NCBI RefSeq assembly: GCF_006517235.1 | Contig: NZ_CP041188.1 | Span: 2,790,001 to 2,854,000, forward strand | Length of the DNA stretch: 64,000 nucleotides | Source: Pseudarthrobacter sp. NIBRBAC000502772 | Lineage (GTDB): Bacteria > Actinomycetota > Actinomycetes > Actinomycetales > Micrococcaceae | Reading direction: 5' to 3' | In this document: positions 42,361-53,429 of the stretch, in pieces | Position numbering within the stretch: position 1 is the stretch's first letter | How the letters are laid out: each line of letters opens with the position of its first letter | Notes under the pieces: generated by a model | The model's input: the letters and a program-made list of their open reading frames with translations, nothing else | Databases searched by the model: none | What the model was told of the DNA's origin: nothing | Made by a program: the position numbers and the translations under genes

Positions 42361-42384
42361 AAAACCTAGTACCCACTAGGTTTT
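42361..42384 (+). promoter_or_regulatory. TetR operator palindrome
   Basis: Perfect 10-base arms (AAAACCTAGT and ACTAGGTTTT) around ACCC. It lies 63 bases before the binding-protein gene and 96 bases from the divergent TetR gene. Its size and symmetry are typical for TetR dimers. Confidence 0.7.
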
Positions 42385-42446
42385 CATGTTACGGTCTTTC
42401 CCAATGGCAGTCCATGGTGGACCGCCACTGACCGTGAAAGGGACCA

Positions 42447-43970
42447 ATGATGTTCCGATCCAAGCGAATGGCCGCCGTTGTTGCCGCCGTAGCCCTGAGC
42501 CTCGCCGGCTGCTCCGCCGGTGGAGATGCCTCCGCAGAACAGTCCTCACAAACCCTCACCCTCGGCGCCATCCAGTCGCCCAAGACGTTCGATGCCAGCC
42601 AGTCCGAGTTCGCCAATCTCTCGCCGTTCTACCAGGCCGTGTACGACACCCTGCTCCGCATGGAACCGGACGGCACGCTGGTGCCCATGCTGGCGACGGA
42701 GTGGAAGTACAACGACGACAAGACTGTCCTGACCCTCAAGCTGCGCGACGACGTGAAGTTCACCGACGGGACCGCTTTCAATGCCGACGCCGCCAAACAG
42801 AACCTCGAGCGCTTCAAGGCCGGGACCTCCCCGGATGCCCAGTTCCTTGCGGCTCTGAAGTCGGCCACGGCCGTCGACGCCACTACTTTGGAACTGACCC
42901 TCTCCGCCCCGGACCCGGCGTTCCTGAACTACCTGTCCAAGGACGCGTCGTTTATGCAGAGCCCGGCCTCCTTCGCCAACGCGGACATCGCCACCAACCC
43001 CGTTGGTTCCGGACCGTACATCCTGGACACCGCGGCCACCGTCACCGGCACCTCCTACACGTACAAGAGCAACCCGGACTACTGGGCCAAGGACCTGGTC
43101 CACTACGACCAGCTGGTCCTGAACGTCTACCTCGACCAGACGTCCCTGCTGAACGCCATCAAGTCCGGCACCCTGAACGGCGCCAACACCATTGACAACA
43201 ACACGCTCACGGAGATCGAGGCTGCAGGCTACAAGGTCAACCCGCTCCAGCTGAACTGGTCCGGCCTCCTGATCTTCGACCGCGCCGGAACCACCAACCC
43301 TGCACTCAAGGACGTCCGCGTCCGCCAGGCACTAAACTACGCGTTCGACACGAAAGCGCTGCTGGAGTCCATCGGCCAGGGCCACGGCGAGCAGACCGCC
43401 CAGGTGTTCCCGCCGTCGTCGGACGCTTATGACAAGTCGCTGGATTCCCGCTACGCCTACGACCCCGCCAAGGCCAAGGCACTGCTGGCCGAGGCCGGCT
43501 ACGCCAGCGGCCTGACCCTGACGCTGCCGTCCTCGGCCCTCCTGGGCAACACCATTCCGGCGCTGATCACCCAGCAGCTCAAGGATGTTGGCATCACTGC
43601 GGAGTTCACCGATACCGGCAACAACTTCATCGCTGACCTCCTGGCACCGAAGTACGGCGTGAGCTACATGATCCTGGAGCAGCAGTCCGACTGGCAGCTG
43701 ATCAATATGAAGCTCACCGCCAACGCCCCCTGGAACCCGTACAACTACGAGGATCCCAAGGTAGATGAGCTGGTCAACAAGATCCACGTTGGATCTGCGG
43801 ACGAGCAGAAGGCCGCGGCCAAGGAACTGAACAAGTACATCGTGGAGCAGGCCTGGTTCGCCCCGTGGTTCCGCCCACAGTCCAGTTTCGTGACCGACGC
43901 CAAGACCAACGTCGAGGTCCAGACGGGCAACGCCTACCCGTTCCTCTGGTCCTTCACCCCCGCCTCCTAG
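42447..43970 (+). CDS. oligopeptide-type ABC substrate-binding lipoprotein (family 5)
   Basis: A 507-residue extracellular family-5 binding protein. The lipobox LSLAGC places the lipidated Cys at about residue 22. It has LTLGAIQSPKTFDASQSEFA, LLRMEPDGTLVPMLATEWKY, LRDDVKFTDGTAFNADAAKQ and VRVRQALNYAFDTKALLE. Family-5 proteins carry peptides but also oligosaccharides and glycosides, including cellobiose- and xyloside-type sugars. The neighbours here are all glycosidases, so a sugar ligand is likely. Two adjacent ATGs could start it. Confidence 0.92.
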   Translation: MMFRSKRMAAVVAAVALSLAGCSAGGDASAEQSSQTLTLGAIQSPKTFDASQSEFANLSPFYQAVYDTLLRMEPDGTLVPMLATEWKYNDDKTVLTLKLRDDVKFTDGTAFNADAAKQNLERFKAGTSPDAQFLAALKSATAVDATTLELTLSAPDPAFLNYLSKDASFMQSPASFANADIATNPVGSGPYILDTAATVTGTSYTYKSNPDYWAKDLVHYDQLVLNVYLDQTSLLNAIKSGTLNGANTIDNNTLTEIEAAGYKVNPLQLNWSGLLIFDRAGTTNPALKDVRVRQALNYAFDTKALLESIGQGHGEQTAQVFPPSSDAYDKSLDSRYAYDPAKAKALLAEAGYASGLTLTLPSSALLGNTIPALITQQLKDVGITAEFTDTGNNFIADLLAPKYGVSYMILEQQSDWQLINMKLTANAPWNPYNYEDPKVDELVNKIHVGSADEQKAAAKELNKYIVEQAWFAPWFRPQSSFVTDAKTNVEVQTGNAYPFLWSFTPAS

Positions 43971-44045
43971 CGGACAGCTTCCGGACCGGGCCGCACAACA
44001 GCGGTCCGGTCCGGCAGCCCAGGAACCTTCCCTAAGGATTTTCGA

Positions 44046-44987
44046 ATGTACCGATTCGTGCTGCGGCGCCTGTTTTCCGGTGTCCTCCTGCTGTTCGTCA
44101 TCACCACGGTCGCCTACCTGCTGCTGTATGCCGGCGGCGGCGACATCGCCCGCCGCATCGTGGGACCCACCGCCAGCGACGCCCAGGTTGCGCTGAAAGC
44201 CAGCCAGCTGGGCCTGGACCGCCCGCTCCTGGTCCAGTACTGGGACTGGCTCACCAGCGCCCTGACCGGCGATCTTGGCCGGTCCTGGTTCAACGGCCAG
44301 CTGGTGACCGCCGGCGTCACCGGCCGTGTCTCCGTGACCCTCTCCCTGGTCCTCGGCGCCACCATCATCGCGGCGGTTATCTCCGTGGTTCTCGGCGTCC
44401 TGGCCGCTGTCCGCCGCGGCACGGTGGATCGGGTGGCGCAGCTCGTCGGCGTCCTGGGCCACGCCATCCCGGGCTTCCTCATCGCCCTGGGGCTTGTGTC
44501 CCTCTTCGCCCTGAACCTCAAGTGGTTCAAGGCCACCGGCTACGTCCCCATTACGACGTCGTTCGGCGGCTGGGCAGCCACCGTCACCCTTCCGATCATC
44601 GCCCTTTCCATCGGCTGCATCGCGGCGATCGTCCAACAGGTCCGCGGTTCCCTCATTGACGCGCTCCGCCAGGACTACGTCCGGACGCTCCGCGCCCGCG
44701 GCCTGTCCTTCAACCGCGTTGTCTACAAGCACGTGCTGCGCAACGCCGGCGGTCCTGCCCTCGCTGTGCTGGCCGTGCAGTTCATCGGCCTGCTCGGCGG
44801 TGCCGTCATTGTGGAACAGATCTTCGCGCTGCCCGGTCTCGGGCAGATCACCGTCACCGCCACCGGCCAGGGCGACATCCCGGTCGTGATGGGAGTCGTC
44901 GTCGCGACTGCCGCCATCGTGGTGACCGTCAACCTCATCATCGACCTCGCGCAGGGCTGGCTCAATCCGAAAGTTCGGCTGTCATGA
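44046..44987 (+). CDS. ABC permease, DppB type
   Basis: A 313-residue permease. The first helix with FRVLRRL-type start (MYRFVLRRLFSGVLLLFVIT), LGLDRPLLVQYWDWL, the helix RVSVTLSLVLGATIIAAVIS, the DppB loop QDYVRTLRARGLSFNRVVYK and the end VVIVEQIFALPGLG-like stretch are in order. It pairs with the permease half of the next gene, whose start overlaps its stop by four bases. Confidence 0.93.
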   Translation: MYRFVLRRLFSGVLLLFVITTVAYLLLYAGGGDIARRIVGPTASDAQVALKASQLGLDRPLLVQYWDWLTSALTGDLGRSWFNGQLVTAGVTGRVSVTLSLVLGATIIAAVISVVLGVLAAVRRGTVDRVAQLVGVLGHAIPGFLIALGLVSLFALNLKWFKATGYVPITTSFGGWAATVTLPIIALSIGCIAAIVQQVRGSLIDALRQDYVRTLRARGLSFNRVVYKHVLRNAGGPALAVLAVQFIGLLGGAVIVEQIFALPGLGQITVTATGQGDIPVVMGVVVATAAIVVTVNLIIDLAQGWLNPKVRLS

Positions 44988-46857
44988 TCGAAACTCCCAT
45001 CGCACTGCCCGTCACGGCAGCCAAGGTTTCCCTGTTCCGCAAGCTCCTGACCAACCCCACCGGCGCGGCATCGCTGCTGGTCCTGCTGATCGTGGCACTT
45101 GCCTCCATCCTGGCGCCACTGCTCGCCACCCATGACCCCAGCACCGCCAGCCTGCAGGATGTGCTCGCCAAATCCGGATCCGAGCACCTGCTGGGTGCCG
45201 ACAGTGCCGGCCGCGACGTCCTGAGCCGGCTGCTCTTCGCCGGCCAGTTCAGCCTCGCCGGGGCAGTCGTTGCCCTCGTGGTAGCGCTGGTGCTGGGCGT
45301 TACCGGCGGCCTGATCGCCGGCTACTACGGGGGCTGGTTCGACTCCGCAGCTTCCTGGCTCACCGGCCTGCTGATGGCCCTTCCCGGCATGGTGGTGCTG
45401 CTGGCCGCCCGTGCAGTCCTTGGCCCGTCCATGTGGCTGTCCATGATGATCTTCGGCATCATGCTCTCGCCCGCCTACTTCCGGCTGGTCTACGCCTCGG
45501 TGACCGCCGTCCGCAACGAACTGTATGTGGACGCGGCCCGAGTCTCCGGACTCAGCGATTTCCGGATCATCGGCCGCCATATCCTCACAGTGGTCCGGGC
45601 GCCCGTCATCATCCAGTCCGCCATGATCCTGGGCATTGCCATTGCCATCCAGGCAGGCCTCGAATTCCTGGGCCTGGGCGACCTCAACATCCCCACCTGG
45701 GGCAGCATGCTCAATGACGGCTTCATCAACATTTTCAAGTCGCCAACGCTGGTCCTGTGGCCCGCTCTGATCATCGGGCTCGTCTGCATCGCCCTGACAC
45801 TCCTGGCCAACGCCATGCGCGATGAACTGGAACGCAGCCGCGGGCCCGTCAAGCGGCGCAAGGCCGCCACCACCAATGCCGCCACCGCGGTTGCCGAGGC
45901 AGCAGCGAAACGCGGCGAGGCCGCCGTCGTACATCCCGAAGAGCCGACCGGCGCAGCCACCAAAACAGTCGGCGAGCTGCTTCTGAAAGTCACTGACCTA
46001 GGCGTTGGCTACGACCAGCCCGACGGTTCCACCACCCACGTGGTGAACCACGTTGGCCTGGCCGTCCGCCGCGGCGAAGTCCACGGCCTGGTGGGCGAAT
46101 CAGGTTCCGGCAAGACCCAGACAGCCTTCTCCATCCTCCGGCTCCTGCCGCAGGGCGGACGCATCACGGGCGGCTCCATCTTCTTCGAGGGCAAGGACCT
46201 GGCGCACCTTTCCGAGAAGGAGATGACCAAGGTCCGCGGAAAACGCATCGCGTACATCCCGCAGGAACCCATGTCCAACCTGGACGGCGCGTTCACCATC
46301 GGCAGCCAGCTGATGGAGCCCATGCGCGTCTGCCTGGGAATCTCCAAAGCCGAGGCCCGCAAACGCGCGCTCGCGCTGCTGGCCAAGGTGGGCATCCCCA
46401 ACCCGGAACGCACGTTCAATTCCTACCCGCACCAGGTCTCGGGCGGCATGGCCCAGCGAGTCCTGATCGCCGGCGCCGTGTCCTGCGAACCGGACCTGCT
46501 GATCGCCGACGAGCCGACCACCGCCCTTGACGTGACCGTGCAGGCCGAAGTCCTGAACCTGCTCCGCGAGCTGCAGGCGGAGCTGAACATGGGCGTCATC
46601 CTGGTGACGCACAACTTCGGCGTAGTGGCCGATCTCTGCGACCGGGTCTCGGTGATGCAGTCCGGCCGTGTGGTGGAAACCGGCCCCGTCCGCGCCATCT
46701 TCAACGACGCCCAACACCCGTACACCCGGCAGCTGCTGGAAGCCATCCTCGAGGACACCGCTCCCCGCGGACCGCTCGGCGCCGGAGATCCCGCCGGCGG
46801 CCAGGCCGCCGGCGAAACTCCAGCCGCCCGGCCCAAGACATTGAATGGAGTGACGCC

Positions 46858-46861
<4 letters not shown>
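44984..46861 (+). CDS. fused ABC permease (DppC type) and ATPase (DppD type)
   Basis: A 625-residue fusion. Residues about 1-285 are a DppC-like permease ([60 protein letters not shown]). An Ala/Glu-rich linker follows (about 285-325), then an ATPase with Walker [12 protein letters not shown]-loop, signature VSGGMAQR, Walker [13 protein letters not shown] and H-loop LVTHNFG, ending in a C-terminal peptide-transporter extension. Two subunits that are usually separate are joined, so the complex would contain DppB, this protein and the 46858 ATPase. Overlaps of four bases on both sides couple translation. Confidence 0.93.
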
Positions 46862-47718
<857 letters not shown>

Positions 47719-47760
47719 CCACGTTCCCACCACAGTCCACACCATATGAAAGGCGCGCCC

Positions 47761-49227
47761 ATGACGGAGCCAGCAGCCTCCCCACGCCCTCAGCTATCCT
47801 CCGGTGCAACCTTCCCCGCCGGCTTTGCCTGGGGCGTGGCCACCGCCGCGTACCAGATCGAAGGTGCGGTCAACGAAGGTGGCCGCGGCCCCAGCATCTG
47901 GGACACGTTCTCGCACCAGGCGGGCACCACCATCAACGGTGACAACGGCGATATTGCCTGCGATCACTACCACCGCTGGGAAACGGACCTGGACCTCATG
48001 GCCCAGCTCGGGATTCCGTCCTACCGCCTGTCGCTGTCCTGGTCCCGCCTGCAGCCCGCCGGCACAGGCCCGCTGAACGCCGAGGGAGTCCGCTTCTACC
48101 GGGACCTGCTGGCAGGCTGCATTGCCCGCGGCATCACCCCCTATGTCACGCTCTACCACTGGGACCTGCCGCAGGCACTGCAGGACGACGGCGGCTGGCC
48201 GGCCCGGCAGACGGCGTACCGCTTCGGCGACTACGCCGGACTGGTGGCCGACGCCCTGGGCGACCTCGCCGAACACTGGATCACCATCAACGAACCGATG
48301 TGCGCGGCGTTCCTGGGCCACTCGTGGGGCATGCAGGCCCCCGGCTTCAAGGACGACAGCCTGGCCGTGCCCGCCGCGCACCACCTCCTCCTGGCCCACG
48401 GCCTGGCCCTGGCCGAATTCCGCACCCGCCGGCCCGGCACCAAGCTGGGCATCACCAACATCATCGGCAACCTGAACCCGGCCACCGACTCCCAGGCGGA
48501 CCGCGACGCCAACGACTACTGGGATGCCGTAAGCAACCGGATCTTCCTGGACCCGGTCTACCGGGGCCACTACGCCGATTCCACCATCGCCGCGTACGGC
48601 AAGTACGGCCTGACCGCCACGGGTGAAGGGGCCGGAGCCGGGGACCTGGTCCAGCCAGGCGATCTGGATATCATCTCCGCGCCGGGCGACTTCGCGGGCG
48701 TCAACCACTACACCAACATGCTGGTCTCCGCGGGTCCCGGCGCGGACGGCACGCCCAACTGGACGCACGTCCAGCCGGCGCCGTCCTCCTTCGGCTGGTC
48801 CAACACACCCGGAGCCCTCAAGGCAGTCCTCGCCCGGGTGGCCGCCGAATACACCAAGCTGCCGCTGTACGTCACCGAGAACGGCGTGACGTTCCACGAC
48901 TATGTGGACCCGAACGGAGAAGTCCGGGACCCCCGGCGCATCGACTATCTGCGCGGTTACATCTCCGCGGTGGGCGAGGCGATCACCGCGGGCGTGGACG
49001 TCCGCGGCTACTTCGCCTGGTCCTTTATGGACAACTTCGAATGGGCCGAGGGCTACGACAAGCGCTTCGGGCTGGTCTACGTGGACTACGGCACGCAAAC
49101 CCGCATCCCCAAGCAGAGCGCCTACTGGTACCGGGACACCATCGCCGCCCACAGCGCCGGGACGGGCAGCGCCGGGACCGACAGCGCCGCTACCGCAACA
49201 CCCGTCACTGCCGGTGCCACAGCATGA
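47761..49227 (+). CDS. GH1 beta-glucosidase (cytoplasmic)
   Basis: A 488-residue family-1 glycoside hydrolase without signal peptide. N-terminal FAWGVATAAYQIEGAVNEGG, the acid/base E178 in WITINEPMC and the nucleophile E373 in LYVTENGVTFHDY are intact; RGYFAWSFMDNFEWAEGYDK forms the aglycone side. It should cleave beta-glucosides (or related diglycosides) brought in by the preceding transporter. AAAGGCG before this ATG favours it over one 15 bases earlier. The C-terminus ends in a short Ala/Gly/Thr-rich tail. The stop overlaps a possible start of the GH3 gene. Confidence 0.95.
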   Translation: MTEPAASPRPQLSSGATFPAGFAWGVATAAYQIEGAVNEGGRGPSIWDTFSHQAGTTINGDNGDIACDHYHRWETDLDLMAQLGIPSYRLSLSWSRLQPAGTGPLNAEGVRFYRDLLAGCIARGITPYVTLYHWDLPQALQDDGGWPARQTAYRFGDYAGLVADALGDLAEHWITINEPMCAAFLGHSWGMQAPGFKDDSLAVPAAHHLLLAHGLALAEFRTRRPGTKLGITNIIGNLNPATDSQADRDANDYWDAVSNRIFLDPVYRGHYADSTIAAYGKYGLTATGEGAGAGDLVQPGDLDIISAPGDFAGVNHYTNMLVSAGPGADGTPNWTHVQPAPSSFGWSNTPGALKAVLARVAAEYTKLPLYVTENGVTFHDYVDPNGEVRDPRRIDYLRGYISAVGEAITAGVDVRGYFAWSFMDNFEWAEGYDKRFGLVYVDYGTQTRIPKQSAYWYRDTIAAHSAGTGSAGTDSAATATPVTAGATA

Positions 49228-49268
49228 GCATCGATACCTCCGCCACCGGAACAGCTAGGAAAGCCGTC

Positions 49269-51791
49269 ATGGAAACCCTCACCTCAGACCACCGCGCCAC
49301 GGACGTTCGCCTGGAGTCCCTGCTCGCCGAACTCACCCTCGAAGAGAAGGTCCGGCTCCTGACCGGCCGCGACTTCTGGACCACCTGGCCGCTGGAAAAG
49401 ATCGGCCTGCGCCGCATGCTGTTCTCCGACGGCCCCACCGGGGTCCGGGGCGAGGTGTGGGATGAGCGCGAGCCGTCCATGAACTTCCCGTCCGCCGCTG
49501 CCATCAGCTCCAGCTGGGATCCGGCCATCGCAGACCGGCTGGGCGCCGCGTCCGCCGTCGAGGCCCGCCGCAAAGGCGTTGACGTTGTCCTGGGCCCCAC
49601 CATTAACCTGCACCGCTCACCCTTGGGTGGCCGCCACTTCGAGGCGTTCAGCGAGGACCCCGTCCTGACGGCCGAACTCGCCGCCGCATACGTGTCCGGC
49701 GTGCAGCGCAACGGCGTCGGCGCCACACCGAAGCACTACATCGCCAACGATTCCGAAACCGACCGGTTCACGGTGGATGTGAACGTGGACGAGCGGCCGC
49801 TGCGCGAGCTGTACCTGCTCGCGTTTGAGAAGGCCATCGTCGAATCCAAGGCCTGGCTGGTGATGAGTGCCTATAACTCGATCAACGGCGCCACCGCCAC
49901 CGAGAACGACCTGCTGGAAACCCCGCTGAATACCGAGTGGGGTTTCGACGGCGTGGTCATCAGCGACTGGACAGCCGTCCGCAGCATCAACAGCGCCAAC
50001 GCATCCCAGGATCTCGCCATGCCGGGCCCCGCCGGGCCCTGGGGCGCGGCGCTGGTGGTGGCCGTCAAGTCCGGCCAGGTCGCCGAGGCGGCGATCGACC
50101 GCAAGGTGCTGAGGATCCTCCAGCTCGCCGCCCGGGTAGGTGCCCTGGAGGGCTTCGAGGCGGTCCAGGCTGAGCCTGCTGACCGGGAAGACCCCATCGC
50201 TTTCGCCCGCGAAGCGTCCGCCGCGGGCACCGTAATGGTGAAGAACGACGGCGTGCTGCCGCTGGATCCTGCCTCCCTCAAAACCGTCGCGGTGGGGAAG
50301 TCCGGCGTCAAGTCAGTCGCGGTGATCGGGCACAACGCCCGGTACGCCCGCACCCAGGGCGGCGGCTCCGCCACCGTGGTCCCGGAGAAGATCGTCACCC
50401 CGCTGGACGGGATCCGTGCCGCGTTCGGAACGGACAACGTCAGCTACAGCGTGGGCGCCGTAGTGCAGGAGGGCATCGCCGAACTCCCGCTGGAACAGAT
50501 CACCAACCCGGTGACCGGCGCGCCCGGCGTGCGGGTGCGTTTCCTCGATGCCAACGGCGGAGAACTATTTGCCGAGGACCGCCGCTCCACCGCGCTGGTC
50601 TGGTTCGGTGGGGACGCTCCCATCGAAGCGTCCTCCATGGTCCAGTTCCACACGCTTTACACGCCGGACGAAACAGGTCCGGTCAAGCTGGGCTTCTCCA
50701 CCGTGGGCCATGGCCGGATCTTCGTGGACGGTGTCCTCGCCCACGAGGCAACCATCGAGGCCACCGGGACCGACCTGGGTGCGGCGTTCCTGGCCCCACC
50801 GTCGGCGTCCGTGGAAATCACGGCAACGGCCGGGGTGCAGCTGCAGGTCCGGATTGAACTGGACACGGGGGACCGTGCCGGGGCCCTGTCCAACGCGCTG
50901 GCCATCACCATCGGCGTGGAAGCGGACTGCAGCAACCCCGACGCCCTGATCCGCGAGGCCGTGGAGGCTGCCCGCGCGGCCGCGATCGCCGTCGTTGTGG
51001 TGGGCACCAACTCCCGCGTCGAATCCGAAGGCTATGACCGGACCTCGCTGGAGCTTCCCGGCCTGCAGGACCGGCTCGTACACGCCGTTGCCGCCGCCAA
51101 CCCGCGCACCGTGGTGATCGTGAACTCCGGCTCGCCGGTCCTCCTGCCGTGGCGGGACGAGGTGGCGGCAACCCTGATCGGTTACTTCGGCGGCCAGGAA
51201 TTCGGTAACGCCCTCGCGGACATCCTCACCGGCGCCAGCGAACCCGGCGGCCGGCTGCCCACCACCTGGCCCGCCACCCAGGAAGACGTTCCCGTCATCA
51301 ACGTCACGCCCGCAGCTGACGGGACGCTGACCTATGACGAAGGCATCCACATCGGCTACCGCGCCTGGCTCAAAACCGGCACCACCCCGGCGTACGAATT
51401 CGGCCACGGGCTCGGCTACACGGACTGGACCGTGGATTTGGTGGATGTCCCCGCCCAGGCCGCACCGGGCGCCGTCGTGCCCGTAACCGTCACCCTGACG
51501 AACACCGGCAGCCGGCCCGGCAAGAACGTGGTGCAGGTGTACGCCGAAAAGCCAGGCTCCGCCGTCGACCGTCCGGTCCGCTGGCTCATCGGCTCCACCC
51601 CTGTATGGGCCGGACCGGGCGAAACCGTCACCGCCCTGCTGGACGTCCCCACCCGACTCCTGGCCTACTGGGACAAAGACTGGACCTACGAACCCGGCGA
51701 CTACACCCTCCGCATCGGCACCTCCGTGACCGACCTGCCGCTCGAAACTACCCTAACCCTGACCGATATCTCCCAGGAGGGAGCAGCATGA
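49269..51791 (+). CDS. GH3 beta-glycosidase with PA14 insertion
   Basis: An 840-residue family-3 enzyme, no signal peptide. The (beta/alpha)8 domain holds GATPKHYIANDSETDR and the nucleophile D233 in GVVISDWTAV. The alpha/beta sandwich domain is interrupted at about residues 430-540 by a PA14 module (ALVWFGGDAPIEASSMVQFH, HGRIFVDGVLAHEA), which in related beta-glucosidases shapes the substrate pocket. A fibronectin-III-like domain ends the protein (PGAVVPVTVTLTNTGSRPGK). AGGAAAG precedes the chosen ATG; an ATG at 49224 overlapping the GH1 stop is the alternative. Likely beta-glucosidase or beta-xylosidase. Confidence 0.92.
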   Translation: METLTSDHRATDVRLESLLAELTLEEKVRLLTGRDFWTTWPLEKIGLRRMLFSDGPTGVRGEVWDEREPSMNFPSAAAISSSWDPAIADRLGAASAVEARRKGVDVVLGPTINLHRSPLGGRHFEAFSEDPVLTAELAAAYVSGVQRNGVGATPKHYIANDSETDRFTVDVNVDERPLRELYLLAFEKAIVESKAWLVMSAYNSINGATATENDLLETPLNTEWGFDGVVISDWTAVRSINSANASQDLAMPGPAGPWGAALVVAVKSGQVAEAAIDRKVLRILQLAARVGALEGFEAVQAEPADREDPIAFAREASAAGTVMVKNDGVLPLDPASLKTVAVGKSGVKSVAVIGHNARYARTQGGGSATVVPEKIVTPLDGIRAAFGTDNVSYSVGAVVQEGIAELPLEQITNPVTGAPGVRVRFLDANGGELFAEDRRSTALVWFGGDAPIEASSMVQFHTLYTPDETGPVKLGFSTVGHGRIFVDGVLAHEATIEATGTDLGAAFLAPPSASVEITATAGVQLQVRIELDTGDRAGALSNALAITIGVEADCSNPDALIREAVEAARAAAIAVVVVGTNSRVESEGYDRTSLELPGLQDRLVHAVAAANPRTVVIVNSGSPVLLPWRDEVAATLIGYFGGQEFGNALADILTGASEPGGRLPTTWPATQEDVPVINVTPAADGTLTYDEGIHIGYRAWLKTGTTPAYEFGHGLGYTDWTVDLVDVPAQAAPGAVVPVTVTLTNTGSRPGKNVVQVYAEKPGSAVDRPVRWLIGSTPVWAGPGETVTALLDVPTRLLAYWDKDWTYEPGDYTLRIGTSVTDLPLETTLTLTDISQEGAA

Positions 51792-53341
51792 ACTTGCCCA
51801 ACCCGCTGATCCCCGGCTTCAACCCGGACCCCAGCATCGTCAAGGTGGGAGGGGACTACTACCTGGCCACCTCCACGTTCGAATACCTGCCCGGCATCCC
51901 CGTCTACCACAGCACCGACCTGGTCGACTGGACCCGGATCGGCCACGTAGTGGACCGCGAAGGCCAGCTGGATTCCCGCGAGGTGCCCACCCTGGGCGGT
52001 GCCTGGGCACCCACCATCCGCTTCCACAACGGCCTGTTCTACGTGGCCGTCACCGACGCCATGGCACGCGGCACGCTGGTGTTCACCGCCACGGACCCCA
52101 CGGGACCGTGGAGTGACGGACTGGTCATCGAAGGCGCCATCGGCATCGACCAGGACCTCGCCTGGGACGAGGACGGCACCGCCTACATGACCTACTCCGG
52201 GCTGGACACCGTCACCGGAAACATCAACGAGCACGGCGGCATCCTCCAGGTCCGCGTGGACCTCGAGGCGGGCAAGGCCCTGGAGGAGCCCCGCAGCGTC
52301 TGGTCCGGCACCGGCCTGATGTTTCCCGAAGCGCCGCACCTCTACCGTCGCGGCGACTACTGGTACCTCATGATCGCCGAAGGCGGCACGGAGCGTGGGC
52401 ACAGCGTCAGCATCGCCCGCGGAACCTCACCGGCCGGGCCCTTCGAGGGCAACCCGGCCAACCCCATCCTGAGCGCCCGCAGCACCGACCGCCCCATCCA
52501 GAACACCGGCCACGGCGACCTCGTGGAGACGCCCGACGGCGGCTGGGCCATGGTGCTCCTGGGCATGCGCCCCAAGGGCATGACCCGCGCGTTCTCCGCC
52601 CTCGGCCGCGAAACCTTTATCACCCCCGTCACCTGGGAGGACGGCTGGCCGGTGGTTGAACCTGTCCGCCTTAATCCCCGTCCCGGCGGCGGCGGGTTTG
52701 AGGATGACTTTGCGGACGCCGAGCTCGACGGCGGCTGGATCGCCGTGCGGCGTTTCCCCGGTGCGTTCGCCTCCACGGAGAAGGACCCCGGCCGCCTCAC
52801 GCTGACCAGTGACGGCACCAGCCTGGACGACGCCCGCCCGGCATTCCTTGGCCGCCGCCAGCGGTACCAGGTGGAGACCATCTCCGCGCTGGTGGACGCG
52901 GGATCGTCGGAGTCAGGGACAGGGACAAGGACAGGGACAAGGACAGGGACCGAGTCCGGGAACGGCGCCGGAGGCCTGGCCGTGCGCTACGACGAGACCC
53001 ACCACTACTCCATCGAGACGAACGGCACCACGGTCACCGCCAGAGCCAGGATCTCCTCGATCGAGCAGAGCTGGACCCGCGCCGCGCCCGCCGGGCCGCT
53101 GGAGCTCCGGATCGAGACCCGCCAGCCTGAAGGCGGCGCGGGCCTGAGCCACCTGAGCTCGGACACCATCGCGCTGCAGGCGGTCATCAACGGCGAAGCG
53201 GTGACCCTCGCCGAACTGGACGGGCGCTACCTCTCGGCCGAGACCGCCGCGTCCTTCACCGGCCGGGTGTCCGGCGTCTTCGCCAGCCGCGGCACCGTGG
53301 CCTTCGACTGGTTCCGCAGCTCCGGTCGCGAACCCAGCTAA
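51788..53341 (+). CDS. GH43 beta-xylosidase/arabinofuranosidase
   Basis: A 517-residue family-43 enzyme. The start is typical (NPLIPGFNPDPSIVKVGGDY, general base D14), followed by the pKa-modulating Asp region in GIDQDLAWDEDGTAYMTYSG and the general acid Glu in MFPEAPHLYRRGDYWYLM. A C-terminal beta-sandwich (about residues 310-510) resembles that of XynB-type beta-xylosidases. It carries a hexanucleotide repeat tract in a surface loop. No signal peptide. The ATG overlaps the GH3 stop by four bases. Confidence 0.93.
   Translation: MNLPNPLIPGFNPDPSIVKVGGDYYLATSTFEYLPGIPVYHSTDLVDWTRIGHVVDREGQLDSREVPTLGGAWAPTIRFHNGLFYVAVTDAMARGTLVFTATDPTGPWSDGLVIEGAIGIDQDLAWDEDGTAYMTYSGLDTVTGNINEHGGILQVRVDLEAGKALEEPRSVWSGTGLMFPEAPHLYRRGDYWYLMIAEGGTERGHSVSIARGTSPAGPFEGNPANPILSARSTDRPIQNTGHGDLVETPDGGWAMVLLGMRPKGMTRAFSALGRETFITPVTWEDGWPVVEPVRLNPRPGGGGFEDDFADAELDGGWIAVRRFPGAFASTEKDPGRLTLTSDGTSLDDARPAFLGRRQRYQVETISALVDAGSSESGTGTRTGTRTGTESGNGAGGLAVRYDETHHYSIETNGTTVTARARISSIEQSWTRAAPAGPLELRIETRQPEGGAGLSHLSSDTIALQAVINGEAVTLAELDGRYLSAETAASFTGRVSGVFASRGTVAFDWFRSSGREPS
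52915..52950 (+). repeat. six-fold hexanucleotide repeat inside the GH43 gene
   Basis: Six tandem hexamers, AGGGAC or AAGGAC, encode alternating GT and RT dipeptides in the C-terminal sandwich domain. The in-frame unit can expand or contract without shifting the frame. Confidence 0.85.
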
Positions 53342-53429
53342 GAACGCCAACCCAGCAAGGACCGCGTGCAGGCTGGCTCACCGCGGCCTGCCCAGCCTTC
53401 ATCCACCTCTTTCCCGAAAGGCCTTCTTC

